The notes: generated by a model not told the origin, from the letters alone. 64,000 nucleotides of DNA from Atopsyche davidsoni (GCA_022113835.1 JAILWY010000002.1:8844501-8908500), one strand, 5' to 3'; shown: positions 26,845 to 39,500, counted from the first letter of the stretch. Translations and numbers: made by a program.

Positions 26845-27540
26845 CTATATAAACGACTGCTGTAAGTCAATCCCAACACCCCGCGTATTACGCAGTAGTG
26901 CGTCTAGTGTTATAAGCTTCACCCGAAACACTGTACAATTACCCTGCTCAATCGTTAAAGCAATTTTGATATTAACGAAATAGCCGCGGGCAACCTTGGA
27001 GCGCGCACGTGTGTGTTTAAAAAACCATGAAAGCTCGCAATTTAGCGTTGTTCACACAAATTAGCCATTTAGGAGGCGCCGGGAGAGCGCGCGAGCTTTC
27101 GGCCGGGCGGCTCGCGTGCGACGGCCTGATAAGCTGCCTGCCCGCCCCGCCCCGCCCCGCCCAGCTGTATCAACATCACGCCCGCCGTCACCAGCACCGG
27201 CACCTCCCCGGCGCATCCCCGCAGGGGAGGTGTGCTGCGTTATTAACGGGAATCGCTTCTTTCATGCTTTCACACACAAAAAAAACTCACTACTTTTAGT
27301 GCTACTTATTATTATAACCACTCGGTTCTTAGATATTATGCCGCGATTCTTCACGCGTCACTGGATTATGGCTATACGTGTACGTCGGTTTAATAAGCAT
27401 TCATAATATTTTAAATCAAATACTTGAGCATTGGCATTATCACACATGTGTAAATATAATAAAATGGAATTCCACCGTACTCTCTGTAAAAAATATTGAT
27501 TATTTAAACATTCATGACGCAAAAAAGACCGACTCACAGT
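26845..27540. other. GC-rich intronic block with TATA-like motif and GC boxes
   Basis: Begins with TATATAAA (26846-26853) followed by AGTCAATCCC and CGCAGTAGTGCG. Further on, at about 27060-27240, lies a strongly CpG-rich stretch with tandem CCCCGCC units (about 27140-27162) that resemble GC boxes. A promoter or CpG-type regulatory element is possible. The overlapping open frames are compositional and show no domain. Confidence 0.3.
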
Positions 27541-27700
27541 ATGTACGATTTTGCCTATACAGGTTTAATTGATTGATAATGATTAAGTACATTTTTTCAA
27601 ATATTGAAAAATGATTAAAGAAACTCTCAGAAAAATATCGTGAGATTTGAACCCACATCCATATCCTATAAGTGAAACAACGTACTTATTATGCCAATTA
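27541..27700. repeat. Foldback tRNA-related element, subfamily B, deleted
   Basis: Contains the subfamily B outer arm (GTACGATTTTGCCTATACAG, GATTAAGTACATTTTTTCAA) and inner arm (AAAGAAACTCTCAGAAAAAT). A short stump of the tRNA-like T arm (GAGATTTGAACCCACATCC) then joins the internal motif ATCCTATAAGTGAAACAACG. Nearly the whole cloverleaf and the right arm are missing. Confidence 0.82.
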
Positions 27701-30700
27701 ATACTATATAATAATAGTGTGTGTCTATTCCCTTACAAAGTATGACTTAGGCGGAAGCGTACATGTATTTCTTTATTTTCATTATAGAGTTATGTATTAC
27801 AGTTTTATATGATAAATACATGCTAAATAAAAAATTGATTTGCGTTATATCAACGAGGAATTTTACCTCATCTGGGTCCATAATAACTCATCTCTCACTA
27901 ATCTAATTAACTCTGAAACAATGAAGCTTCATGGGAAGCGATCTACATTCTACAATATTCAATTAGTATCGAATATCCGATCCATACTTCCGAAAGCATA
28001 ACCGTATACAAGTTAAATCGCTCGCAGCTGAGCGGGGTAGATCGCGCGCCGCTCCGCTCGATAGGCCACGCCACTTCGTTAGAGGGCCCGTCCCTCGGCC
28101 ATTACCGTGCTTCATTACAACAATGAGCCTCCTCCGAGGGTTTTCCAGGGAATCCCCGCCATTAGATAGTAGATAAATCACGAATCGGCCGCGCACAATG
28201 CCCGCGCCGCATCTTTGTTCACGTCCCTATCAAATTACAATAATAGTTTTTTTCTCCTTCGGCTACTCGTGCACGCTCGCGGGGAGCGGTCCGTGGTTTT
28301 TGGGACTGTTGTATAAGAGTACATATATCGTGAGAGATGGATTGCTGTTGTTGCCTGTGCAAAAGTTTTTTTTTTGTCTGATAACACCTCGTTGGTCAAA
28401 AAAATATACAGTATAAATAATATTATTTATAATTATATATTTCAATACTGAGTAAGGCATATTAAAGTAGATTTCAACGGGAAAAGTGAAATTATATATA
28501 AAACCATATTTTATAATTTAATCCTTTCACTCATCGTACATTAAAATATGCTCAGATACTTAAAACTATTTTAAATATATTAAAATAATTTTGTTAATAC
28601 TCAATGATCACCACATAATAAATTTAACATAACTCAAGTAAAATTGAGGTGGAAAGCATCTGTTGATATGTAGATATTATATTTTTCGTTCAATCTAGTT
28701 ACTTAAATATATACAAATACATTTGTATGTATAGTATCATTTGAATATATCAATGAAAACCATACGTTTTTTCAAAGCATTTTAAATATATATGTATATA
28801 TATTTCCAATCGGAATTCTTCTGAGTCTGCCTAAGCCGACACAAGCGGCGCTTGAAAAACCAATCAATCCTTCGCTTCCTGTATATTATTCTCGTCTTCC
28901 AGAAATTACTGACAATCCTCCGAGGAGAGGGAATCGCGTGTTCCCACAAGATATCTACGGCCTTGCCTCTAACAAATCCGCTTTGCATAATTTTTCAGCG
29001 TAGAAGCCTTCGCTTAAGATGCTGTTCTATGAAGCCTCCGAGTACACAAAGTATCTTCTAACGGGTGTATAAAATAAAAATAATTCAAAGCACTTTACTA
29101 GCAAAACACAAAATGCATTCTTCAGGATTTCAAATACTTGTGCTGTATCACTTACTAAGCCTACAAAATCTTAACATAAATGTTTTTTTAAAAAATCTTT
29201 ATTTAATAACAAAATAAATTATTCAATTACTTTTTAAATGTATTTGATTTCATGGATTATTTCAAAGCCATTGGTGATTCAAAAGAAAAAAATTTAAATG
29301 GTATTAAAGACATCTCGAATGATTGCTTAAATACATACATAAATTTACATGAAAATAAAAATACATATATGTAACATAAAATATATACGGAGGCATTTTC
29401 AAAGCCGTTTTGTTTCAATTGCGCTTTTGTATGCGTTGCGTGTACTTGTCGATATTCTGAAAATAAATTAAATTTCACAACGAGAATGACATATTTTTAT
29501 TTTATCAGTTTATTCTAGGCATATTGTTGATGTATGCTTGCCATTATGAAACGCTAACCACTCGATCCATGCCGCTCTCAAAAGGATAAAAAAACAAAAC
29601 ATTTATTCTGCCAATTTTGTTTGATATCCCTTTTATATTAATTAATTAATAAAATTTAATAACATATTTTGATTTTATCACATTTATTTTTAATTAGTGT
29701 CCTTTGATAAAATAAATATCAAATTTAACATTAAATATCACGGTAGGTTTCGTCACAAATATTTTTGTTTTTTTATGCAATTTGTTGTGCTTTCATTTTT
29801 TTATTTAAAATGCACAATGTTTTATGCTTGAAACTTTTATTTCAATTCAAATATATCAAAATTTTACAGCCGCACTTTTTAATTAATTAATAATAACGTG
29901 TATTGTATATTATAGTTTTATCGTGAACTGCTAACAGAATAGATTGATTTATATTTTAATTTGGTTTTTTTTTAATAATATTAATTCAATTGGATATTTC
30001 GATACACTATTAACTAAATATAATATTATTTCTTCATGTTTTAGAAGTTTTGAAGGCTGAAGCAAAACAATAAATTTAAATTAACTTATGCTTTGGTCTG
30101 TCGGAAAACGTTTACTAGACAACAGGTGTTAAATAATTCCAAGTTGATAGAATAATATATTGAACCAATTAAGTCTTATCAAATTAATTAGAAATCCATG
30201 GATACCGGCTTAGGACTGTCATCTCAGATTACCTGTCGAATTCCCGTATGCTTAACGCCGCATTATAAATTAGTCACTTGTTCCAGCTCCTTATAAATCA
30301 AAGGCTATTGTTAATTAGCGTTTACTAATATTTCACAATCTACATTTAAACCAAATATCTAAGACCCAAACATCAAAATATTTGTTTTCAGTGTTGCATT
30401 CGTTTTGTAGGCTTTACACCTTTTTTTAAAATAAAGTCGTTTATTTTTAACCTAAAATTACTTCACATATTTCTTGGATATTTTAACGGCTTTTTTTTTA
30501 GAGTCAACTCATGAATATCTGTTTATACAACATTACCTGAACAAGCGATGGTATTAAATATTATTAAAGCAACCAATGTTAGCGGCTGCTTTTTCAAAAG
30601 GAGGTCCGGCAATGTGTCTCAATATTACAAGGCTCTCTTTCATATTTGTTTTTTAAAAGGCTTGACAGCAAATTTAAATTTATGTAATTTAATTTTAATA

Positions 30701-32493
30701 ATAATTAACAATCTTTATTATCCGAATATCATATTGCTTCTAACAAATATGCCTCACATTTAAGCCATGATAGTACGCAAAATAACATATCGTTCGATCA
30801 GTACAATATGTATTATATAAAAATTCTACTGAATTATTGTATGGTGTAGTGAAAATATAAGATATAAAAGATAAAACACAAAAATAATAATGAAATGACA
30901 TCTGATGATAGATACGCTCAATTATTGCGAGAAAACAGTATAATATTTGAAAAGTCTCAGGTGTATCCTAGACATTTGGGGCCTTCGTACGTTTCATATA
31001 ATATTCACAATATATCATATTTTTATATTTTCTCTCTGAGTCTACGCGTTTTTATGAAGCTCTTCAAGATCCGCCAAGATAAATTAAGATAAGTTTATGA
31101 GATAATAAATAATATGGCACCTCCGACCTTCGCCATTTTATGACCGCACTCGTATCTGCGACTTCTTCCATTCACACCACCACCAGGCTTTGTTTACACC
31201 CGACAGTATACAGTGGCAGTCGTATATTTCGTATTAGTAATTGGTAGAAGTACTTAAAATTATTTTAAAAATTCTCCATTTTTATTTTTATTTTTAACTA
31301 TTTTATGAATGAATCCGGGCGTAGGCATGTTCATTAATAAATACAATGATACCAATCAATATCAAACAGAAACTGTTATTGTTATAACTAAGTTTGCCTT
31401 ACAAATGTTGACTCTGAAGAACTGAGTAGTTTTGTCTCTTTTAGTTAAATTGTTCGTGCTTATTTAGGGTCCACGTCCAATCGAAAGGTCAAATTAGAAA
31501 GCACTCACTTTGGATAGAATAATGCGTATGTGTTCATATCCCGATACAGGTTGTCAAATATTTACGACTCAAGTAAACATATGACACTCTACCAATATAT
31601 ATATCCTTTCGCAGCACTCACCAATATAAACGCCCGGGCCTAGATCTACAAGTCGTCAAGCTGCAAAACCCGCCTTGAAAATAATAATGATTTTATTTTT
31701 TAATAATTTATATTTCTGCCCTAAATCTTTTTACTACTAAAAAAAATTAAATTTCAAAATTCTTTTATTTTTCATTATGTGTATTACAATAGATCTAATA
31801 ACTAATGTTTCGGTGGAGTGTTTGGCTATCCCCGTCCTGCGCGCAGGTTTCGAGGCTTTCAATGTGTGACTTAGGTGGTAGCGTACATGACATACTATGG
31901 TTGTGATATTGTGTTAGGCAAGGAAAATGAGTGGGAAAAACACTTTATTCGCATGTGTTTATGTGTAATAAATTTTAACGAACTAAATAACTAAGATAAA
32001 AATTTATAACAATAACAGGTAATCCAGGAGGGTGCAATGATCACTCCTGGGTATGTATTTTGGGAACTTGGCGCTCCTTCTTGTGCCCCGGGAGCCGTCG
32101 GAGACATTTCTTGAATATTACCGCATTGGTGTATCGCGTATGCAGAGTGAAATTTCTCAACACAAAAAATATCGGAATTCTATGCATTTTTTGTTTGTTT
32201 GTTTTCAAAACACCCGGAGTGGGTTTTGCAACTCAAACGGAGCCGTGAGTTCGTGCCGCAGTTTGTGCCTACTTAATTTTCCGCCGTGTGGCATTTCAAT
32301 TTGCCTCAGCGAGCGGCTCCTTGTGCCAGACCGAGAGGACGCCCAGCATGGCGGCAAGGCAGATACAATTATGTGCATTTGCCTTTTAAAAATAAATGCA
32401 GCCAGATGCCTTTTGATACAGGGTGTTCCGCGCAGACTTCTATTAAGCTTTTCACAGTGCAATTTTTCCGTATTTTTGATATTCATTAAACTG
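27701..32493. other. Non-coding intronic DNA
   Basis: No exon. A CpG-rich block with no repeat signature lies at about 28010-28330. A SINE-like A-box sequence is on the minus strand at about 29540-29590 (GGATCGAGTGGTTAGCG), without a clear B box. A 25-base motif at 27741-27765 recurs with three differences at 31865-31889. The 149-codon open frame at 32053-32502 (+) shows no recognisable domain and runs into a repeat, so I do not call it a gene. Confidence 0.4.
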
Positions 32494-32800
32494 TTCAAGT
32501 AGTGAAAAATGATTGAAGAAACTCTCAGAAAAATATCATCGTGATTTGTGTGGGATTCGAACCCACATCCCTTCGCTTTCATAGCAGGTGCATTACCAAT
32601 TATGCCAACGAATCACTATATTTGACAAGAATTTTTTTCAATCATATCCTATAAGTGAAACAACATACTTAATATGCCAATTAAATATTGTGTGACTTGC
32701 AATACTAGACTTTTAACCCAAAGTACTAAGTGAAGCATTTTTAAATCCGATCTGGATATTATTATTTTTAAAGTCTATTTAATTAAGCCAATACACGCAC
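32494..32800. repeat. tRNA-related repeat copy with complete tRNA-like unit and internal core
   Basis: Inner arm (GATTGAAGAAACTCTCAG), then a complete tRNA-like unit on the minus strand (32542-32614), then the internal core (ATCATATCCTATAAGTGAAA, GTACTAAGTGAAGCA, CCGATCTGGATATTATTAT, AAGCCAATACACGC). The same core, more diverged, occurs inside subfamily A at about 53930-54030 and 58280-58433. This ties the A and B subfamilies together. Confidence 0.85.
32542..32614 (-). tRNA. tRNA-like cloverleaf (repeat-borne; probably not a functional tRNA)
   Basis: Read on the minus strand it has exactly 73 positions that map onto standard tRNA numbering. The acceptor stem is GATTCGT with ACAAATC (6 of 7 pairs). 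The D stem GCAT/ATGC is perfect with loop AATTGGTA. The T arm GTGGG-TTCGAAT-CCCAC is perfect, and the discriminator is A. The A box TGGCATAATTGG and B box GGTTCGAATCC match Pol III promoter consensus. The anticodon stem CCTGC/GCGAA is mostly unpaired, and the loop is TATGAAA with A at position 33 instead of U. A formal anticodon UGA would be read at 34-36. Repeat context and the loop defect argue for a tRNA-derived repeat head rather than a working tRNA. Confidence 0.6.
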
Positions 32801-32810
32801 TTGTTAAATA

Positions 32811-33098
32811 TATTATTGATTTTTTGTGAAAACCTTTTTACAGGAAGTACGATTTTGCCTATACAGGTTTTATTGATTAAGTACATTTTTTCAAATATTG
32901 AAAAATGATTAAAGAAACTCTCAGAAAAATATCATCGTGATTTGTGTGGGATTTGAACCCACATCCCTTTTTCTGGGAGTTTCTTTAATAATTTTTCAAT
33001 ATTTGAAAAAATGTACTTAATCATTATCAATCAATAAAACCTGTATATATGCAAAATCGTACTTACTGTGAGACGGTCTTCACAAAAAATCAATAATA
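32811..33098. repeat. Foldback element, subfamily B, near-complete hairpin
   Basis: Both arms are present. The left begins TATTATTGATTTTTTGTGAA and runs through ACAGGAAGTACGATTTTGCC and AAAGAAACTCTCAG. The right is its inverse, ending GTGAGACGGTCTTCAC and AAAAAATCAATAATA. The arms are about 125-130 bp and differ at only a few places. The centre is reduced to the T-arm palindrome GATTTGAACCCACATCCC. A transcript through this segment could form a long double-stranded hairpin. It directly abuts the previous repeat. Confidence 0.9.
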
Positions 33099-36000
33099 TG
33101 TACAAGTAGTGTTGTGTTTTGAATGCGTTCAATATTTTGGATATGCAGGTTTTTCTATAACAGAAATAAACAGCTTTAAAAACAGCTTTTACAACGCATG
33201 TCATTTAATTTCACTAAATAATTTGCGATAAAATCTAGTTGATCCGTTGACTAAATGAATATAACAGCCATATATGGAATCTACGAGTTCACGAATCAAA
33301 CATTTATAAAGTATGTATTGGTACTGTTGTAAAGAAACAATTGTGTTTATGCAAATTTTGTTCCAGTAATTATTAGGTCACAGACCAGCGGAGCGTCTAT
33401 AATTCAGAGAATCCAATAGTCTCTTCCACCCCTTCCGTCTAGAACCAATTTATTCGTATCTTCAGCGGATACTTTCTGGGGACTCGCGGTCTCCGACCTC
33501 CGCACAGATATCTAATGATTTAAATGAAAAGTTTGCTTTGTTTGCCGCCGCGATAATTTTAATTCGTGACGAAATATTATACCAACTTTCAGCTGAAAAA
33601 TTATATTTAGCTGTTTAGTTTTGGCCCGGTGGACGGAGGCCACCACTGCTGCAGATGTTTAATTTTTATTTATGACTCGTGTCATAATGCATTTTAATAA
33701 AATGTTGAAAAATGTTTAAAAGTATAATTGGCTTTTTTTGTTGTTAGAAATAGTTTTTAAAATATAATTTAGTTTTGCTCGTACCCGTTTACATTCAGAG
33801 TAATATATATAACGTCCAAAAAATACAAAGTACTCACATCAAATATATGCTGTTTTTTTTTTCATGTATGAACCATATAAAAGTTGTTTTTTTTTTAAAT
33901 ATAAATAAACATCAATGTTACACATAAAAGAATTTAAATTACTTCCGTCAAACTAAAAAATCCAGTTCAAATCGTACTACTTATATTTTTCAACAAATTT
34001 AGGGGAACTTCTATCAAAATCTTAATCATTTAAAAAATAAATTGTTGCTAATATTTGATTGAATATAAACCAAAAAAAGAGAGTAATCTAGAAATATTTG
34101 AATAACGACCTAATAGAGAAGTGTTCAATTGGCCTTTTTTCACAACGGCTATAAAACCTCCACCTGACTAGGATTTTCACTTCAAGTAATGAATACATTT
34201 CCGGACATTTTTCTTCGGAATAATCCACCCGCTCCCCCTTTCCCATTTCAACCCCCCGCAGATTAAATATCCCCTGCGTTATTTGGTCCAGTTAAAAAGT
34301 CTCCGTCTTACACTATAAGACGAATAGAGTCACTTAGGGGCTGGGGCGGCCATGACACCTCGTAGGAAAACTTCCGTCCCCGGTAATAACCTGATTTCCG
34401 TTTAGCATTTTAAGGGAATATTCAATACTGAGAATTTGCAAGAAAGCTTCAGGTCGAGGCCTGCTATGAAAATGTTTCCCAAAACATCACAAAGAAAATG
34501 TGGATTATTCAATATGTGTTTTTTGAAAAAAGATATTACGTTAGTAATAACATTAACATAAAACTATTTTATCTATCGTTATTTTTATGTTTTGTATCCA
34601 AATACTGAATTTTTATACTTTTGCTTGGTATATTGAAAAAATGGAAATTATTGTAGATAGACATAAAAATATTTTAGTTTTAAATACATCGTACTATTTA
34701 CTGTGTATACATGGTTGTTCTTACTTTTGTTTTAATTTTTGAATGGGTATTATTTTTTTAAGCTTTGCACATAACATAAAAACCTATTGACCGTGTATGT
34801 TGAAGATATTTTTCGATTCTATATAGAGTATTTCAATACCACTACGTAATAAAGCACGTTTACACGAAGCCCGTCAAAATCGTATGCAAGCGACAGTCCA
34901 GCCTCCAGTACTAACAAGGCGCCGGTACTTTTGCAGCAGAAGGAAATCTCTGATTGAAATCACGGACGGAAAATTGTATTCGATCACTGTTCATGAAGTC
35001 GCCTGGTCCGTGCTTGCATATGGAGCAGGGAGGAAAATACTGGAGACCGCGGGATATTCGCGTTTGTCGACAACCGCATTTTAGAACTATTATACTAACA
35101 TTCAGTCACGTTATTGTAAATACCAAAAGTCGTGGAACATTCGCATTCAGTTACAACTACACTAAACAACATTTTACTAACCTTATTATAAACAATAAAG
35201 ACCGGTGGGTATTACAACTACTATACAACTGTCCTTACTAATATTTAGTTACACTATTGGAAAAACTAAAAATAAATAAATACTCGCATTTGTCTACAAC
35301 TGTATAACATGATATTTTAATTACATAATTTAAAAAATAATATGAGAAATTTTATCTACGCGTTCTAATATATTTGTAGGAACAAGTTTTAGGAGTGAGC
35401 TAATCAACTTTGCAGTTTTATATGTTTTGAAATTCAATATGTCTTATTTCATTCGCTACTTTGAACAAAGTACTTTTTAAGCATTATTTCGAGTATTTTA
35501 GTGTTAACCTATCTTCATTATATTAAATCCAAAAGTAAAAGGTCAAATCAAACTATGATTATATGCAAAAAGTTTAGAGATATAAGAGAAATATATATAT
35601 CTGTCTTCTGACGTTTCCGGGAGGTGGTGACGTCGCTCGCTTCCGTGTACCAGCTCGGTACATCTCGGAGTAGATTCTTCGAATACAGGTTAGAAGATAT
35701 AGCTATAATTGAAACATCTAGCAGCTTAACACCTGAGAAACCACACAAAATCATCGATTCGATAACACTTGTCGCGAAGGTTGTCAAATCGGGGGATATC
35801 AATATTCTGCGTGCGAACTGCTGGAGAGTTCAATCAGACGTTGGCTATTTTCAGGCGCTCGCTGGCGCCGAGGCGATAAATTCTGAATGCTCGCCGGAAT
35901 CTCAACCGGAGTAGTGAATCTCACGGCGAGATAAATGTTAAATTTGTAGTTAATTCTGTACGGCGGATGTAAAGCACGTTGGTGAGCTGCTTTCGACAAA

Positions 36001-36120
36001 AACTAATTCAATGTCAGTGGAATAGTTCCCTGTAGCTTTGAATACTGCTCCATGTTGAGGTTGAGCTTTATTCGTCGCTAAATAACAATGATAATGTTTT
36101 AACACAACATATTTATTTTA
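33099..36120. other. Non-coding intronic DNA
   Basis: No exon recognised. Two moderately GC-rich, non-repetitive patches lie at about 34860-35090 and 35610-35920. They carry open frames of 66-96 codons, but no known domain, no splice context and no repeat signature. These are possible conserved non-coding blocks. Confidence 0.4.
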
Positions 36121-36123
36121 TAA

Positions 36124-36290
36124 TAATGATAAAAAGTAACTTTGTATTTTTTGTCTTCACTTTGAGTTTATTACAATTATTTGCATAACTAGTTTCGACC
36201 CTATACACCGGGTCATCATCATATGCATGACTAAACTGTCTAAACTCCTGACTAAAGTAACAAAAAATACAAAGTTACTTCTTATCATTA
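36124..36290. repeat. Inverted-repeat element with 31-bp arms
   Basis: Arms at 36124-36154 and 36260-36290 are inverted copies with one mismatch (core AAGTAACTTTGTATTTTTTGT). The interior contains AACTAGTTTCGACCCTATAC and CGGGTCATCATCATATGCAT, a motif style that recurs in insect interspersed repeats. Target duplications were not resolved. The element is probably a small MITE or snap-back repeat. Confidence 0.75.
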
Positions 36291-39244
36291 TAATAATGGG
36301 TATTCACCAATCAAATGCCTTGTCCCTCAACAATATTTATTTTACTTAGTCTATCAACGCAGCTCTTTCTTTCTTGTATGAATGACAGCACATGTCATTT
36401 TATGATCCAATTTAATATTATTTCTACAAAATATTCATGATTTGATTATATCTTTTACTTATCTTGATAAAATTTAGTTTAAAAATGTGCAAAATAAAGT
36501 AAATTTTCAATATATTTACTTAAAGTCTAATCAAAAAAGTTTGTCTCAAAACTAATTTAACATCAAAATTATTATAGTCGACTCTTGTGTAAGTCGTGAA
36601 ATAATAACTTCCGTTAGAAAGTTAAATATATTCACAAACACAATAATATTTACATATATATTATTTTCTGTAGAGTACGATAAAATATCAAAGATTCCGA
36701 ACTTGAATCATTACCGCAAGAGTTTAAGACAAAAACTATACAAACAAGTACAAAGCAATTAAATTTGTACCATGTCAGTTAATATCGCGTTGAAAGATCG
36801 CTCAAACTTTATACTCACAAACACGAGCACACGTACTGTAAGGATCTCTATCATTTTATTATCACAGAAAATAATATTTATATTCGATATGACCTCTCCG
36901 GAGCATGCGAGGAAACACACCCGTCGATTTTCTCTCCTTTTGTGAACACAGGACGGAGGGAAAGAAAGATCAACCGTATGATGCGGGTATCAATAGAAGT
37001 AACAAGAAGAGCGCGGACTTCAAAGGAAAATCCAAAACAATACGTTCCTATTTGGCAATAGTTGAAATCAATGAGATCCCTGTCGGAGGACACGGGCGCA
37101 TAGTCACCAGTGAATCTTTTCTATGTGAAAAAGCTTTTTTAAGGTCTCCCCGAGACGTAATAACATTTATCAAAGTATTGTGTGTTGATCCCCTGCTCCG
37201 CTCTGGCCCAGATTGAGTTCAGAGTGTTTGGAGCTGCCCGGCCGCGCGGTGGAACTGAATTAGGACAAATTGTGTTTTGTTTGAGATAGTTTATCTTATA
37301 TATCCTCCGGCGGACCGTGTTAAGGCAACCGATATGGCACGTTAAAGAGTTATTTTTAAAATTTATTTTAAAAGTATTTTAAAATAGATTATAACACTTA
37401 TTATAAAATATGAGTTTGCGCCGAAAATGTTGTTACACGTTTGATTTCGTAATTCACTTGTGCTGTTTGTGAAATGATAATTGTGTATGGAGGAAAATTA
37501 AATCAAATCAAAAGTAAATGTAATGAAAATAACCGCACAAATGAATCAACAAGAGGAGATGATACAGATAAATCTTCAGTAAATAGCACATGAATAGCAT
37601 TAGTGAACCAGCAGCGCGCAAGGTAAAATATATATGAGGGAAGACGTGCTGGGGGACATGCAATTTGGCATGTATTGTTGTTAAAATTAAATCCATGCCA
37701 CACTGATAGAGCTTTACAGGCAGCTGCTGCAGCAGAATCTCAAGTGACGACACTTTATATATATATATATATATTTTACAAGCGAATCTGGAGGTGTTTA
37801 CTGTATATAAAAGCTTTACTTTGCACTTGTTGGTTCCCAACTTTTAAACACTGAATGAAAGATAATTACGGGCGGCCTTTTTAGTCGGTAATTTCTGTAC
37901 GTTTTAATTATAGAGCAGTTCACTCATCAACACTTTAGGTGCAAAACATAAAAAAGAAGGCTTTTATCTTCTTTTTTATTTAAGCCCTATCTAAGTGTGC
38001 ATAAAATTTATTACCTCAACAAAACTCGATACCTCCGAGGGATAGTAATATATAATTATATGTTATAGCGTAATCAACGGAAACGCTCTTAGAAAAAGGA
38101 TTTCTCCGGAATGACCCGCTCAGTTATATAAAAGACGTAAAAACAAACTTCCTCGAAAGCGATTCGCGGAATTAACAGGTTTTTTTCATTGTATCGCGTG
38201 AATACTTTAATCTTATCTAAGTTTTTATTGAGCCCTAATGCGACATTTTACAAAGTTGAGCTTCCCTCCCGGGAGGGGGGTGTGATCACGTGATCGCTGC
38301 GAACTTGCCCCGTAAAAATCCCAGCCTTCTCTGCAGGAACCAAACAAAATACGGCCAAATATTTAACGACGCGACCGAGGAGCCGTTTGGAAGTTTCAAC
38401 TTCGGGTATCTTTATAATCTCTAATGTAGTCGCAGGTCTCGCGAAGCCTTTATCTCGCGGCAGAATAAAACGTTATCAAAAATAGGCGTTAACCTGTTTA
38501 TACACAAGCCTTTTACGCCTTCGAGACTTATCGTTTTCTAAATATTTTATGCAAAGAATTTTAATGCAGCCTTGTTGGGACTCCACAGTTTTCCAACATA
38601 GGAACAAAAACAATTCAGAAAGAATATTTGACTTCAAAACTATAAATTTAAATAATTAACTGTTATTCATAAATATTTTCAAGTGTCGAAGATAATTATA
38701 TTATACCGTCTCAAACATCTGTCTTATTATTACGAGTGTTTACGAGTGGAACCAATCTATCGTGATTTATATAAAAGAGTACTTTATAATTCATAGTTTG
38801 TAATTTAGGTAAAATATTATAATTAGAATATTGAGAAGGTATATAAGCACAATAAAAGATTTCTCATATATTTTAGGACGAGGCTCTGCCAAGAGCGCTG
38901 AAATAAAAGTGAAAACAATCCATATTTTCAAGTTTAACCTAATGAAATGGCAAAACTCTGAGAAACATTAATTTATATTAAAAACATCATTGTTTTTATT
39001 AAAATAAAACTCCATTAATATACTAATTGATATTAAAGACATAAATAGAAGAAAAAAAACGTTTAATATCTTTATCACTCAAACTCACTCACTTTTGTAT
39101 ATATTAAGCAAGTATAGCAGAAATAAAAAAAGTATTTTCTTTTCTAAAATTAACCAAATAATAACTGACTTTTTTTTCGATATTTTTTACGGTCATATCT
39201 GATTCCAACTACTTTTTATTTTAAAAAAAATGTAAATTTTGATA
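36291..39244. other. Non-coding intronic DNA
   Basis: No exon recognised. A short TA-repeat run lies at about 37756-37774. A GC-richer patch at about 36890-37330 contains an open frame (36905-37216, 103 codons) without recognisable domains. A CpG-rich patch with TGATCACGTGATC lies at about 38270-38300. Confidence 0.4.
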
Positions 39245-39500
39245 TATTATTGATTTTTGTGAAGACCGTCTCACAGGAAGTACGATTTTGCCTATACAGG
39301 TTTTATTGATTGATAATGATTAAGTAAATTTTTTCAAATATTGAAAATTGATAAAAGAATCTCTTAGAAAAATATCTTCGTGATTTGTGTGGGATTTGAA
39401 CCCACATCCCCAAGCTTATACCAACGAATCACTTGTACTAAGCAAGAATTTTTAACAATCATATCCTATAAGTGAAACAACCTACTTTTTATTCAAATTA
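39245..39500. repeat. Foldback tRNA-related element, subfamily B, left half with core
   Basis: Outer end TATTATTGATTTTTGTGAAG with ACCGTCTCACAGGAAGTACG, then the inner arm. A tRNA-like unit follows on the minus strand (about 39380-39430) that has lost the D-loop-to-anticodon part, and then the internal core (ATCATATCCTATAAGTGAAA). No right arm is visible. The acceptor halves GATTCGT and ACAAATC are both retained. Confidence 0.85.

Noticed and set aside
27027..27406. Proline/arginine-rich frames in CpG-rich DNA
   Set aside because: Low-complexity translation of (CCCCGCC)n-like sequence; typical of GC-rich non-coding islands.
32053..32502. 149-codon open frame, plus strand
   Set aside because: No known domain, overlapped by other frames on both strands, and its end runs into a repeat element.
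32542..32614. Genuine functional tRNA gene
   Set aside because: Cloverleaf is good, but the anticodon stem is mostly unpaired, position 33 is not U, and it sits in a repeat family with degraded copies.
35624..35914. 96-codon open frame with balanced composition
   Set aside because: No domain recognised and no splice context consistent with the sidestep-like gene; kept only as a possible conserved non-coding block.
36905..37216. 103-codon open frame, plus strand
   Set aside because: No recognisable motif, and another open frame runs over the same bases on the other strand, which suggests compositional origin.
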